Assembly (NCBI RefSeq): GCF_001651875.1
Contig: NZ_LNQB01000073.1
Span: forward strand, 248,001-312,000
Reading direction: 5' to 3'
Source of the DNA: Sinorhizobium saheli
GTDB taxonomy: Bacteria; Pseudomonadota; Alphaproteobacteria; Rhizobiales; Rhizobiaceae
DNA length: 64,000 bases
The notes beneath the pieces were generated by a model. The model was not told where the DNA came from. It saw only the letters and a program-made list of their open reading frames with translations, and made no database searches. A program made the position numbers and the translations under genes. Positions 20,606-30,687 of this stretch are shown piece by piece; positions within the stretch are counted from its first letter, which is position 1, and every line of letters starts with the position of its first letter.

Positions 20606-21280
20606 ATGAACAGCATCGAAATCCGCCACATCGTCTTCGACATCGGCAAGGTGCTGATCCACTACGACCCGCAGCTCCCTTTTTCCCGCATCATCCCGGA
20701 CGAAGCGGAGCGCCAGTGGTTCTTCGCCAATGTCTGCACCCACGAATGGAACATCGAACAGGATCGCGGCCGGTCGTGGGCGGAGGCGGAAGCGCTGCTG
20801 ATCCGCGATCATCCGGATCGCGAGGAGCACATCCGCGCCTTCCGCCGGCACTGGCACGAGATGGTGCCGCATGCCTATGGCGAGACCGTTACGATCATGG
20901 AGAACCTGATCGCCGCAGGACGGGACGTGACGATGCTGACCAATTTCGCCTCGGATACGTTCCGCGAGGCACAGCAGCGATTCCCGTTCCTGAAGCTTCC
21001 GCGCGGGGTCACGGTCTCCGGCGACGTCAGGCTCATCAAACCGGACGTCGCCATTTACCGGACGCACGCTGAAGCCTTCGACCTCGAGCCGGCCGCGACG
21101 CTCTTCATCGACGACAGCGTGGCCAACGTGGAGGGCGCGCGGGCTGCCGGCTGGCACGCGGTGCATTTCACCGACGCCCACAGGTTGCGCTCCGACCTCG
21201 CGTCCTACGGCATTGAACCGGCGCCTCTCGCGGCAAGCGGGATGGCGTCCGCAGGCGGATCGTCGGCAAGGCCTTCCTGA
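20606..21280 (+). CDS. HAD-family hydrolase
   Basis: A 224-residue class IA haloacid dehalogenase-like protein. Motif I is IVFDIGKVLIHYD (HAD proteins normally read DxDxT/V; here the second Asp is replaced by Gly, D-I-G-K-V, as in a known YihX-type subset). Motif II is MLTNFAS, and motif III/IV are LIKPDVAIY and LFIDDSVANVEGARAAGWH. It probably acts on a small phosphorylated metabolite; substrate unknown. It starts 72 bases after mutY and may share its transcript. Confidence 0.88.
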   Translation: MNSIEIRHIVFDIGKVLIHYDPQLPFSRIIPDEAERQWFFANVCTHEWNIEQDRGRSWAEAEALLIRDHPDREEHIRAFRRHWHEMVPHAYGETVTIMENLIAAGRDVTMLTNFASDTFREAQQRFPFLKLPRGVTVSGDVRLIKPDVAIYRTHAEAFDLEPAATLFIDDSVANVEGARAAGWHAVHFTDAHRLRSDLASYGIEPAPLAASGMASAGGSSARPS

Positions 21281-21375
21281 TTTCACGAAAGTGCCGCAAT
21301 CGGTTCACCGCCCATTCAGCTTCCCTGCCCGATGATCCGCGTTAGATTTCAACGGCTTCGCTGAAAGGTCGAGCA

Positions 21376-22413
21376 ATGGTCACGCGCATCTACGGCACGA
21401 ATTACGCCGACATCCTCAAGCAGAACGGCTATATCGCCGTCGAGATCTACGCCTATAACGGCGACGACGACATCTACCTGAACCGCACCGACGGCTACGG
21501 CGGATACAACTTCGTCGATGCGGGCTACGGCAACGACCTCGTCGTCAATTCCTTCGAAGGCGGCAACGACATCTATCTGGGGGCCGGCAACGATCTCTAT
21601 ATCGCCGACATCCGCACCCGCGATTCGAACTCCTACGACATCGTCTATGGCGGCAGCGGCCACGACCGCTTCGAGATCGAAGGCTATGCCAGCGACTATT
21701 ATGGCGAGAGCGGCAACGACACTTTCCTCTCGGTCGGCTTCAACAACTATTTCAACGGCGGCAGCGGCACCGACACGATCAGCTACCAACTGCAAGATGG
21801 CTGGAGCTCTGAGCGCGGCCGCGGCGTCACGATCGACCTCGGCTACAAATACGCCACCACGGCCAGCGGCCGGCGGGAAGACCTGATCAGCATCGAGAAC
21901 GCCACCGGCACGAACTACGGCCATGACGACATAGCCGGCAGTTCCGCCGCCAACGTACTGCGCGGCCTCGGCGGCAACGACATCCTCGAAGGCCTCGGCG
22001 GCGACGACTTCCTCGACGGCGGCTCGGGCGCCGACAACCTCCATGGCGGTTCGGGCGCCGATATCCTGCGCGGCGGCACCGGCTTCGACTATCTGACCGG
22101 CGGCACCGGCACCGACACGTTCGACTTCAATTCGATCACCGAAACGGCCGTCGGCAGCCGGCGCGACGTGATCACCGATTTCCACCGCTCCGAATGGGAC
22201 GTCATCGACCTGTCGACGATCGACGCCGACACCACCTGGAGCGGCAACCAGGGCTTCACCTATATCGGCGGCCGTGCCTTTTCCGGCGAAGCCGGCGAAC
22301 TCAATTTCCGCTCGGGAGTCCTCTCCGGCGACGTCAACGGCGACGGCTATGCCGACTTCCAGATCAAGGTGAACGGCACCACCAGCCTCAGGGTCGACGA
22401 CTTCTTCCTTTGA
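21376..22413 (+). CDS. RTX-type calcium-binding protein
   Basis: A 345-residue acidic, Gly/Asp-rich protein without an N-terminal signal peptide. It contains degenerate RTX nonapeptides from residue 50 on and a tight array at about 200-245 (LGGNDILEGLGGDDFLDGG, SGADNLHGGSGADILRGG). After it come DVITDFHRSEWDVIDLS and an EF-hand-like loop DVNGDGYADFQI, and it ends VDDFFL. RTX proteins bind Ca2+ and are normally exported by type I secretion through a C-terminal signal. No ABC exporter lies nearby. It could be a surface or matrix protein; the catalytic role, if any, is unseen. Confidence 0.88.
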   Translation: MVTRIYGTNYADILKQNGYIAVEIYAYNGDDDIYLNRTDGYGGYNFVDAGYGNDLVVNSFEGGNDIYLGAGNDLYIADIRTRDSNSYDIVYGGSGHDRFEIEGYASDYYGESGNDTFLSVGFNNYFNGGSGTDTISYQLQDGWSSERGRGVTIDLGYKYATTASGRREDLISIENATGTNYGHDDIAGSSAANVLRGLGGNDILEGLGGDDFLDGGSGADNLHGGSGADILRGGTGFDYLTGGTGTDTFDFNSITETAVGSRRDVITDFHRSEWDVIDLSTIDADTTWSGNQGFTYIGGRAFSGEAGELNFRSGVLSGDVNGDGYADFQIKVNGTTSLRVDDFFL

Positions 22414-22462
22414 TTTGTTCCACTTGGTACGGCCCTCGCTTCGCGCGAGGCAATGGCGGCGG

Positions 22463-22644
22463 TTCCTCATCCGGCCTGCCGGCCACCTTCTCCCCATAAA
22501 TGGACCATAAATGGGGCGAAGGAGGCTTGCGGCGCTCGCTCAAGTCCCCTCTTCCACCTGCGGAGAGAAGGGCTCCGGCGGTGCGGCATTGCCCCTTCTC
22601 CCCGTCAAAACGGGGAGAAGGTGGCCGGCAGGCCGGATGAGGGG
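22463..22644. repeat. RIME-like palindromic repeat (family A) pair
   Basis: Two inverted modules, CTCATCCGGCCTGCCGGCCA at the left and its complement GGCCGGCAGGCCGGATGAGG at the right, with TTCTCCCCGTCAAAACGGGG between. Inside the left module an 11-base tandem duplication (CCATAAATGGA/CCATAAATGGG, 22494-22515) interrupts the usual hairpin. Confidence 0.75.
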
Positions 22645-22666
22645 CCCCGCTTGCGCCACCTCATAC

Positions 22667-22701
22667 AAACGCCCGGAACCCTCGTCGGATTCCGGGCGTT
22701 T
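22667..22701. terminator. Hairpin terminator between RTX gene and ccrM
   Basis: AAACGCCCGGAA (22667-22678) and TTCCGGGCGTTT (22690-22701) are exact complements with an 11-base loop. It lies 74 bases after the end of leftward ccrM and after the rightward RTX gene, so it may serve both. Confidence 0.65.
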
Positions 22702-22774
22702 AAAGCGCTCCAAGCGGGACTGAAGGCACATGACCGGCGGAGCGCCTATCGAAGACCTGAGCGGAACCGGTTGA

Positions 22775-23975
<1,201 letters not shown>

Positions 23976-24021
23976 CCTGAAGGCCAGCCGGGAAAATTTG
24001 CGTCGTGCCGTTCCATATCGC

Positions 24022-24387
24022 TCAGCCGGCGCCGGCCGCTTCATGCCATTGCCGGCTATCCAGCGGCGCCTCATGCCGCTCAGCGAGGCCGTAGTCCCTG
24101 ACGACGGCCGCGATCCGCAGGCGATAGTCGGCGAAGACGCCGTTCCTCCCCGCCGCCTGCGCCGCCCGGTGCTCCGCGCCGTTTCGCCAGGCCTTGATCG
24201 CCGCCTCGTCGCGCCAGAAGGAGAGCGACAGCAGCTTGTTCGGATCGGCGAGGCTCTGGAAGCGCTCGATGGAGATGAAGCCGTCGATGCCGTCGAGCAG
24301 CGGCCGGAGGTCGGCGGCAAGGCCGAGATAGGCGTCGCGCTTGCCCGCGGCCGGCAGGACTTCGAAAATCACCGCGATCATCATCAT
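24022..24387 (-). CDS. ABM-type monooxygenase-like protein
   Basis: A 121-residue ferredoxin-like dimeric alpha/beta-barrel protein (antibiotic biosynthesis monooxygenase family). It has the opening strand MIAVIFEVLPA, then GFISIERFQSLADPNKLLSLSFW and the helix EAAIKAWRNGAEHRAAQ. Members include quinol/heme monooxygenases and many stress proteins. The true ATG may be one or two codons inside (24384 or 24381). Its start overlaps the upstream stop by four bases, so it is coupled to the NIPSNAP gene. Substrate unknown. Confidence 0.85.
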   Translation of the reverse strand: MMMIAVIFEVLPAAGKRDAYLGLAADLRPLLDGIDGFISIERFQSLADPNKLLSLSFWRDEAAIKAWRNGAEHRAAQAAGRNGVFADYRLRIAAVVRDYGLAERHEAPLDSRQWHEAAGAG

Positions 24388-24704
24388 TCCTTTCCGTGTG
24401 GCCTGGAGAGGTTCTTGAGGAAGATGCGGTCCTCCTTCAGGATGAAGCGCTCGCGCCGGGCGAACTCGTAGTTCTCGCGTCCGAGCGGATCGGCGGCGAG
24501 CCGCGCCCGGTAGGCTTCGTAGGCCGCGAGGCTGTCGATGTTGTAGACGCCATAGGCCGTCGTGGCCGAGCCCTCATGCGGGCCGAAATAGCCGATGAGA
24601 TCTGCGCCGCAGCGGGGGATGGCCTCGCCCCAGTTGCGCGAATAGAGGGCGAACTCCTCTTTACGGAACGGGTCGATCTCATACCGGATGAAGCAGGTGA
24701 TCAT
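24384..24704 (-). CDS. NIPSNAP-family protein
   Basis: A 106-residue dimeric alpha/beta-barrel protein of the NIPSNAP family: MITCFIRYEIDPFRKEEFALYSRNWGE, then GADLIGYFGPHEGSATTAYGVYNIDSLAAYEAYR, ending with charged helices. ATG 24704 is chosen over a longer in-frame start because AGGAGAAACCC immediately precedes it. First gene of a two-gene operon with the ABM protein, divergent from an ArsR-type regulator whose operator lies between them. Confidence 0.88.
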   Translation of the reverse strand: MITCFIRYEIDPFRKEEFALYSRNWGEAIPRCGADLIGYFGPHEGSATTAYGVYNIDSLAAYEAYRARLAADPLGRENYEFARRERFILKEDRIFLKNLSRPHGKE

Positions 24705-24756
24705 GGGTTTCTCCTGGTTGACGACTGGCATCATGCCCGCTTGCCCGTCATCAATG

Positions 24757-24774
24757 CTTCGATTACGATCGAAG
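24757..24774. promoter_or_regulatory. Perfect inverted-repeat operator at the ArsR gene
   Basis: CTTCGAT-TACG-ATCGAAG, 7-base arms without mismatch, ends one base before the ArsR-family ATG at 24776. It lies in the 71-base space shared with the divergent NIPSNAP/ABM operon. ArsR-family repressors bind such dyads and often repress their own gene. The regulator-operator pairing is inferred. Confidence 0.65.
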
Positions 24775-24775
24775 T

Positions 24776-25459
24776 ATGAAAGAAGGTCCGGACATTGCCC
24801 TCATCGGATCGCTGATCGGCGATCCCGCACGCGCCAACATGCTGACCGCGCTGATGGGCGGACAGGCGCTGACGCCGACGGAGCTCGCCGGTCTGGCCGG
24901 CATCACGCTGCAGACCGCAAGCTCGCATCTCGCGAAGCTGGAGGCGGGCGGGTTGGTGGCGCAGCGCAAGCAGGGCCGGCACCGCTATTACGCCTTGAGC
25001 GAGGACGAGGTGGGGCTAATGCTCGAGAGCCTGATGGGCTTTGCCGCAAGCCGCGGCCTGACGCGTCATCGGCCCGGGCCGAAGGATCCGGCGCTGCGCA
25101 AGGCGCGGGTCTGTTACAACCACCTCGCCGGTGATTATGGCGTGCGCATGCTCGACAGCCTGATCGCGGCGGGCGAGATCGAGGTCGCGAGCGGCGACGA
25201 TCTGGCCCTGACGGATGCGGGCCGAAGGCGCGTCGAGGTGCTGGGCATCGACTACGCGGCGCTCCAGAAATCCCGCCGGCCGATCTGCCGGACCTGTCTC
25301 GACTGGAGCGAGCGGCGATCGCACCTCGCCGGCTCGCTCGGCGAAGCGCTGCTGGCGCTCTTCATCGACAAGGGCTGGGCGAAACGCGAAAAGGACAGCC
25401 GCGCCGTTCGCTTCACCGCAACGGGCGAGAAGGCTTTCCTGGAGCTCTTTCCTCGATAG
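24776..25459 (+). CDS. ArsR-family transcriptional regulator with extended C-terminus
   Basis: A 227-residue DNA-binding protein. Residues 8-80 form a winged helix of ArsR type (GDPARANMLTALMGGQALTPTELAGLAGITLQTASSHLAKLEAGGLVAQRKQGRHRYYAL). The metal-binding ELCVCDL motif of ArsR/SmtB is absent, so it is not a classical metal sensor. The remaining 140 residues are a second domain with a CxxC-like ICRTCLDW (about 170-177) that could sense redox or a metal. It is divergent from the NIPSNAP/ABM operon and has a perfect dyad at its start. It probably represses that operon and itself. Confidence 0.85.
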   Translation: MKEGPDIALIGSLIGDPARANMLTALMGGQALTPTELAGLAGITLQTASSHLAKLEAGGLVAQRKQGRHRYYALSEDEVGLMLESLMGFAASRGLTRHRPGPKDPALRKARVCYNHLAGDYGVRMLDSLIAAGEIEVASGDDLALTDAGRRRVEVLGIDYAALQKSRRPICRTCLDWSERRSHLAGSLGEALLALFIDKGWAKREKDSRAVRFTATGEKAFLELFPR

Positions 25460-25886
25460 CCTCAGCGGCGGCATGGACGAGCGTATCGCGGAAACCTTCG
25501 CGGGCGATGCGCGTGCAAAGCGGCGACCATTCGCATTCATGGCATGCCGCGCGGATCGCACCTGCCGCAAAGGCTCCCCGCAAATTAGCCAGCCGGTTGC
25601 CGTCGAGGACGAGAACCGATCCGGGGCCGAGCGGAAATCCGAGAAGCTCCGCAATCGCGACCAGGGCCCACTCGTCGCGATCGCCGACGTCGTCGTTGCG
25701 GCAATGGGCTTCCGGCAGGTCCAGCATCGGGGCGCAGATGTCGTCCGGCCCCGCGACGATCTCGATCGCCTCACCGGCGGAAAGGCGCTCGGCGATCCGC
25801 CGATAGTTGCGGGTGAATGCCGGCGTATAGCCCTCGCCCACAAAAGTGAGCAGGCACAGGAGATGATGCCCGCGCAGGCGAACCAT
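25413..25886 (-). CDS. DUF1284 protein
   Basis: A 157-residue protein with the DUF1284 opening VRLRGHHLLCLLTFVGEGYTPAFTRNY and several cysteines (ICAPMLDLPEAHC, CHECEWSPLC) suggesting an iron-sulfur or zinc site. Function unknown. The start at 25886 gives the conserved MVRLRGHH; an upstream in-frame start would add 27 unrelated residues. Its 3' end overlaps the convergent ArsR gene by 47 bases, which is unusual in this otherwise spaced region. Confidence 0.85.
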   Translation of the reverse strand: MVRLRGHHLLCLLTFVGEGYTPAFTRNYRRIAERLSAGEAIEIVAGPDDICAPMLDLPEAHCRNDDVGDRDEWALVAIAELLGFPLGPGSVLVLDGNRLANLRGAFAAGAIRAACHECEWSPLCTRIAREGFRDTLVHAAAEAIEERAPGKPSRPLR

Positions 25887-26096
25887 TGGAAACCTCTGCC
25901 GCTGCCGCGCATCCGACGGGACGTCGCGGTCCCTGGAAGTATGCATTCGAAAAGACCGGATGGGCAAGCGATCGCTTCGCGCCGCGTTTAGGTTGAGCTT
26001 TGGCCGGTCATCGTATAAATCTGCCGCGACTGCTCTTCAGCGCCGCATCCGGACGCCTCCCCTGCCTCGCGGCGCCTTCTCCCAAGGAACTCATCC

Positions 26097-26792
26097 ATGG
26101 CCGGTATCGACCTCATCATCTTCGATTGCGACGGCGTTCTCGTCGATTCGGAAATCATCGCCTCTGAAGTCCAGTCCGAACTGGTGAGCGAAGCAGGCTA
26201 CCCGATCAGCGTCGAGGAGATGAACGAGCGCTTCGCCGGCATGACCTGGCGCGACACGCTGCTGACGATCGAAAAGGAGGCGAGCATTCCGCTCTCCGCC
26301 TCGCTGATCGACAAGGTCGACCTCATCCTCGACAAGCGGCTCGCCCGCGACGTCAAGATCATCGAGGGCGTCAGGCCCATGCTGATGGAGCTCACGCTTC
26401 CGCATTGCGTCTGCTCCAATTCCACATCGCAGCGCCTTGCGGTGATGCTCGCCAAGGTCGGCGTCAAGGATCATTTCGGCAGGCACATCTATTCGGCGCG
26501 CGACCTCGGACCGGACCGCGTCAAGCCCAAGCCGGATATCTTCCTGCACGGCGCCGCCCAGTTCGGCGTCGATCCGGGACGCGTGCTCGTCATCGAGGAT
26601 TCGGTCCACGGCATCCACCGCGCCCGCGCCGCGGGCATGCGCGTCGTCGGCTTCACCGGCGGCTCGCACAGCTATCCGGCGCATGCCGACAAGCTGACGG
26701 AGGCCGGGGCCGAGACGGTGATCTCGCGAATGGCGGTCCTTCCGAGCGTGATCGCCGCGCTTGCCGAGTGGTCCGAGTCCATGACGGCCTGA
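26097..26792 (+). CDS. HAD-family hydrolase (phosphoglycolate phosphatase-like)
   Basis: A 231-residue HAD phosphatase, subclass IA. Motif I DCDGVLVDSE (residues 10-19), motif II CVCSNSTSQR, motif III KPKPDIF and motif IV LVIEDSVHGIHRARAAGM are intact, with an alpha-helical cap between. Relatives hydrolyse phosphoglycolate or sugar phosphates. ATG at 26097 follows a CCAAGGAACTCATCC sequence. It is monocistronic, with nothing recognised in the 238 bases that follow. Confidence 0.9.
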   Translation: MAGIDLIIFDCDGVLVDSEIIASEVQSELVSEAGYPISVEEMNERFAGMTWRDTLLTIEKEASIPLSASLIDKVDLILDKRLARDVKIIEGVRPMLMELTLPHCVCSNSTSQRLAVMLAKVGVKDHFGRHIYSARDLGPDRVKPKPDIFLHGAAQFGVDPGRVLVIEDSVHGIHRARAAGMRVVGFTGGSHSYPAHADKLTEAGAETVISRMAVLPSVIAALAEWSESMTA

Positions 26793-27030
26793 CCCTGATT
26801 TAACCGATCGAGTTTCGCTTCGGCCAGATCCGGGGCGGGAAACGCCCTCGGCCACGACAGCATCCGCTCGACGCGAAAGGACCGCATGCCGCATTGAAGG
26901 CGCGTGCCTTTCCTCCGACAATCAGCGGGTGTTCCGGCGGCGCGCGAGGGCTATATCAAAGGCCACAGAGCGGGATGGACTCGACCGAAAGCCATCGTGA
27001 TCTGGGCTGCATGTCCAAGGAGGAAACACC

Positions 27031-28137
27031 ATGCGTCTTTCATTATTGACCGGATTGACCTTGGCGGCCGGCGTCGCCTTCGCGCCGCTTGCCCATGCCG
27101 ACATCACCATCGGCGTCATCACCCCGCTCACCGGCCCGGTCGCGGCCTTCGGTGAGCAGGTCAAGAACGGCGCCGAGGCGGCCGTCCAAGCGATCAACGA
27201 CGCCGGCGGCGTCAAGGGCGAGAAGCTGGTGATCAAGATCGTCGACGATGCCGGCGAACCCAAGCAGGCCGTCTCTGTCGCCAACCAGCTCGCCGGCGAA
27301 GGCGTGCAATACGTGGTCGGCCCCGTCCTCTCCGGCACCTCGATGCCGGCATCCGATGTGCTGGCGGAGAACGGCATCCTGATGGTCACGCCGACGGCGA
27401 CCACGCCCGAGCTCACCACACGCGGGCTTTGGAACGTGTTTCGCACCTGCGGGCGCGACGACCAGCAAGCGGTCGTTGCGGCCGATTATGTCGTCAAGAA
27501 CTTCAAGGGTAAACGCGTCGCCGTGCTGCACGACAAGGGCGCCTACGGCAAGGGCCTCGCCGACGGCTTCAAGACCGCGATCAATGCGGGCGGCATCACC
27601 GAAGTCGTCTACGAAGGCTTGAACACCGGTGAAAAGGACTTCAGCGCCATCATCACGCGGCTGAAGGCCGAAAAGGTCGATGTCGTCTATTTCGGCGGCT
27701 ATCACGCCGAGGCCGGCCTGATGGTCCGCCAGATGCATGACCAGGGAGTCGAGGCACAGCTCATCGGCGGCGACGGTCTCTCCAACACCGAGTTCTGGGC
27801 GATCGGCGGCAACGCCGCGGCCGGCACGATCTACACCAATGCGAGCGACGCCACCCGCCACCCGGCCGCCGCCCCGGCGATCGAGGCCTTGAACGCCAAG
27901 AACATCCCGGCCGAAGCCTTCACGCTCAATGCCTATGCCGCCGTCCAGGTCATCAAGACAGGCATCGAAAAGGCGGGCAACGCCGACGATCCGAATGCGG
28001 TCGCCACCGCGATCAAGTCCGGCGAGGCGATCGACACCGTCATCGGCAAGCTGACCTACGGCGAAACCGGCGACCTCACCTCGCCGAGCTTCTCGCTCTA
28101 CAAGTGGGAAGCGGGCAAGAGTGTTGCGGTGGAGTAA
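27031..28137 (+). CDS. Branched-chain amino acid ABC transporter substrate-binding protein
   Basis: A 368-residue periplasmic binding protein of the LivJ/LivK type. A clear signal peptide ends about residue 23 (FAPLAHA). Mature sequence starts [33 protein letters not shown] with the two-lobed periplasmic-binding pattern ([50 protein letters not shown]). AAGGAGGAAACACC precedes the ATG. Permease and ATPase genes are absent from the window, so it is an orphan receptor here. Ligand not determined. Confidence 0.92.
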   Translation: MRLSLLTGLTLAAGVAFAPLAHADITIGVITPLTGPVAAFGEQVKNGAEAAVQAINDAGGVKGEKLVIKIVDDAGEPKQAVSVANQLAGEGVQYVVGPVLSGTSMPASDVLAENGILMVTPTATTPELTTRGLWNVFRTCGRDDQQAVVAADYVVKNFKGKRVAVLHDKGAYGKGLADGFKTAINAGGITEVVYEGLNTGEKDFSAIITRLKAEKVDVVYFGGYHAEAGLMVRQMHDQGVEAQLIGGDGLSNTEFWAIGGNAAAGTIYTNASDATRHPAAAPAIEALNAKNIPAEAFTLNAYAAVQVIKTGIEKAGNADDPNAVATAIKSGEAIDTVIGKLTYGETGDLTSPSFSLYKWEAGKSVAVE

Positions 28138-28159
28138 CCGGCGGGCGACGGGTGAAAGC

Positions 28160-28187
28160 AAACGCCGGGGCATTGCCCCGGCGTTTT
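28160..28187 (+). terminator. Intrinsic terminator after the binding-protein gene
   Basis: AAACGCCGGGGC pairs with GCCCCGGCGTTT across a 3-base loop (ATT) and runs into TTTTGGC. It lies 23 bases downstream of the stop. Confidence 0.85.
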
Positions 28188-28232
28188 GGCTTTAGTTGGC
28201 TGCAAATGCGACCTGAGGCTGAGATAATCCGC

Positions 28233-28340
28233 CCCCTCATCCACCTGCCGGCACCTTCTCCCCGCAAGCGGGGCGAAGGGGTATGCCGCGGCGTCTTCGT
28301 CCCCTCTTCCCGCAAGCGGGGTTGCAGGCGGGGACAGGGT
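28233..28340. repeat. RIME-like palindromic repeat (family A)
   Basis: CCCCTCATCCACCTGCCGGC, TTCTCCCCGCAAGCGGGGC and a second CCTCTTCCCGCAAGCGGGGT hairpin. Same modules as at 7493-7622 and 37985-38152, directly after the terminator. Confidence 0.75.
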
Positions 28341-28368
28341 TAGGGTCGGGACAACCCTCGCCGCTCGC

Positions 28369-28923
28369 TTACTTCGTCCTGTAGGGCCCTTCATCGAAGC
28401 CGACGAAGATCTTGGCTTCCGCGCCGGCGCCGGCCGGCAGGGTGACGTCCGCCTTGGTGAAGACGAACTGGGCGTTGGCGGTGCCTGGCGGCACTTCGAC
28501 GGGATATTGGGTGAGCTCGGAGTAGAGCGTCTTTTCGCCGTCTGTGGCGGCAACGCGGATGGGCAGGGTTACCTTGCCCGGGCCGCCGGCGGGGCCCGCG
28601 ACGACGCGGCCCTGAGCGACGACGGTGACGGTGAGCCTGTCCTCGCTCTGCACGCACTGGCGCGTCGTATCGGCGAGCGACGCCTGATATACGACCTTGC
28701 TCGGATCGTCCTTCCCGCCCTTGGCATAGTTGCGGTAGGAGGAGGTTCCGTCCCTGAGGGTCACCGCCGGGCAGGCTGCCTGGATCACGGCGGGCGTCGG
28801 GGCGCTCGCGCTGCCGCCCGCGGCGATGGCGCCACCCGTCTGCGTCTTGTTACAGCCGGCAGCGGCCAAAAGGAGGGATATTGCGAGAACACGGCGAGAC
28901 ACTTTGCCAGACACGTTGCACAA
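28369..28923 (-). CDS. Lipoprotein of unknown function
   Basis: A 184-residue protein with a lipoprotein signal (MCNVSGKVSRRVLAISLLLAAAGC, lipobox AAGC). A Gly/Ala/Ser linker precedes a domain with TVTVVAQGRVVAGPAGGPGKVTLPIRVAATDGEK and QFVFTKADVTLP, a beta-sandwich-like pattern. No enzymatic motif. Such proteins are common in Rhizobiaceae. Monocistronic; the 3' end is next to a palindromic repeat. Confidence 0.8.
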   Translation of the reverse strand: MCNVSGKVSRRVLAISLLLAAAGCNKTQTGGAIAAGGSASAPTPAVIQAACPAVTLRDGTSSYRNYAKGGKDDPSKVVYQASLADTTRQCVQSEDRLTVTVVAQGRVVAGPAGGPGKVTLPIRVAATDGEKTLYSELTQYPVEVPPGTANAQFVFTKADVTLPAGAGAEAKIFVGFDEGPYRTK

Positions 28924-29275
28924 CCTCTACTGAACGGACGAACTCCCCGATCGCGACGACTTGGTTTCACGCAAACCACGATCGTCGTGACCAATTCCAA
29001 CGGCCAAGAGCGGAAGGCCGCTTCGACCTCTTCCGGTTCCGGACCCAAAGCGACCGGAGGCCTTTCTTGACCCTCGGGCATCGTCTATAGCAGCGACAAA
29101 TTCAAAAATCGACCGGTCGGCACTTCCTCACCGAAATTTCGAGGACAGCCGGAAATTGCCATGGTGACAAGAATGGCCGCGCGATTTGTGAGCGACTGAC
29201 GCAAAAAGGCGCCTCGGCTGCGGCGGGCTTCGCAAGGCCTGCCGCGCGCACGGGCAAAGACGAAGGATGATGACG
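28924..29275. other. Divergent intergenic region upstream of thrC
   Basis: About 350 bases without a recognised gene between the lipoprotein (leftward) and thrC (rightward). It presumably holds both promoters, but no convincing -35/-10 pair, riboswitch or attenuator was identified by eye. Confidence 0.5.
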
Positions 29276-30673
29276 GTGAAGTATATTTCGACGCGGGGAG
29301 AAGCGAACTCTCTCGGTTTCTGCGATGCGCTGCTGGCGGGGCTCGCCCGTGACGGGGGGCTCTATCTGCCGAAGGAATGGCCGCAACTTTCGAAGAAAGC
29401 GATCCGGGCGCTGCGCGGCAAGTCCTATCAGGAGATCGCCTACGCCGTGCTCGAACCCTTCACCAATGGCGAGATCCCGGCGGCGGAATTCCGCAGGATG
29501 ATCGACGAGGCCTATGCCACCTTCCGCCATCCGGCTATTGCACCGCTCGTTCAGACCGGCCCCAACGCGTTCGTCATGGAGCTCTTCCACGGCTCGACGC
29601 TCGCCTTCAAGGACGTCGCCATGCAGCTGCTCGCCCGGCTGATGGACTACGTGCTTGCCGAGCGGGGCGAGCGGGCGACGATCGTCGGGGCGACCTCCGG
29701 CGACACGGGGGGGGCGGCGATCGACGCCTTCGCCGGTCGCGAACGCACCGACATCTTCATCCTCTTCCCGCACGGCAAGGTGTCGCCGGTGCAGCAAAGG
29801 CAGATGACGACCTCGACCGCCTCTAACGTGCACGCGATCGCGGTCAAGGGCAATTTCGACGACTGCCAGAACCTGGTCAAAGCCATGTTCAACGACGCCG
29901 CCTTCCGCGACCGGGTCAAGCTCTCCGGCGTCAATTCGATCAACTGGGCGCGCATCATGGCCCAGATCGTCTATTATTTCACGACGGCGATCGCGCTCGG
30001 CGGCCCGGACCGGAAAATCTCCTTCACCGTGCCGACCGGCAATTTCGGCGACATCTTCGCGGGCTACGTCGCCAAGCGCATGGGCCTGCCGATCGACAAG
30101 CTGATCGTCGCCACCAACGAGAACGACATCCTGGCGCGCACGCTGAAGACGGGCCGCTACGAAATGCGCGAGGTAAAGGCGACGACCTCGCCCTCGATGG
30201 ACATCCAGATCTCCTCCAACTTCGAGCGTCTTCTCTTCGAGGCGAACGACCGCGACGCGGCGCAGGTTCGCGCGGCGATGGCCGGCCTCAAGCAATCCGG
30301 CTCCTTTGCGATCGGCGACGGCGCGCTCAAAAAAATCCGCAAGGAGTTTCGTGCCGGCCGCGCCTCGGAAAAGGAGGTGGCGAAGACGATCCGCAAGACC
30401 TTCGAGGAGACGGGCTATCTCCTTGATCCGCATACGGCAATCGGCGTCTTCGTGGCGGCAAGGCACGAGAAGGCCTCCGCGCCGATGGTCACGCTTGCGA
30501 CCGCCCACCCGGCGAAATTTCCCGACGCAGTAAAATCGGCAAGCGGTATTGACCCCGCGCTTCCGACGTGGCTTGCTGATCTCATGACTAGGGCGGAGCG
30601 TTTCGATATCCTGGATCCCGAGCTCAAGAGCGTCGAAACCTTCATCGGCGAGCGTACCCGCGTTCGGGAATAG
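29276..30673 (+). CDS. thrC: Threonine synthase
   Basis: PLP enzyme converting O-phosphohomoserine to threonine. The 465-residue protein has the PLP lysine in GSTLAFKDVAMQLL (Lys112), GATSGDTGGAAIDAF for phosphate binding, and a later VPTGNFGDIFAGY. The GTG at 29276 gives the usual MKYISTRGEA start and is spaced 9 bases after GAAGG; ATGs at 29267 and 29270 are alternatives adding two or three residues. It is followed after 14 bases by the M16 peptidase gene, so the two are probably cotranscribed. Homoserine kinase (thrB) lies elsewhere, at 38646-39626. Confidence 0.95.
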   Translation: MKYISTRGEANSLGFCDALLAGLARDGGLYLPKEWPQLSKKAIRALRGKSYQEIAYAVLEPFTNGEIPAAEFRRMIDEAYATFRHPAIAPLVQTGPNAFVMELFHGSTLAFKDVAMQLLARLMDYVLAERGERATIVGATSGDTGGAAIDAFAGRERTDIFILFPHGKVSPVQQRQMTTSTASNVHAIAVKGNFDDCQNLVKAMFNDAAFRDRVKLSGVNSINWARIMAQIVYYFTTAIALGGPDRKISFTVPTGNFGDIFAGYVAKRMGLPIDKLIVATNENDILARTLKTGRYEMREVKATTSPSMDIQISSNFERLLFEANDRDAAQVRAAMAGLKQSGSFAIGDGALKKIRKEFRAGRASEKEVAKTIRKTFEETGYLLDPHTAIGVFVAARHEKASAPMVTLATAHPAKFPDAVKSASGIDPALPTWLADLMTRAERFDILDPELKSVETFIGERTRVRE

Positions 30674-30687
30674 AACGAAAGAAACGG

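Noticed and set aside
20606-21280. Second HAD motif residue missing read as a pseudogene
   Set aside because: The DxGxV variant occurs in a functional YihX-type subset and the other motifs are intact.
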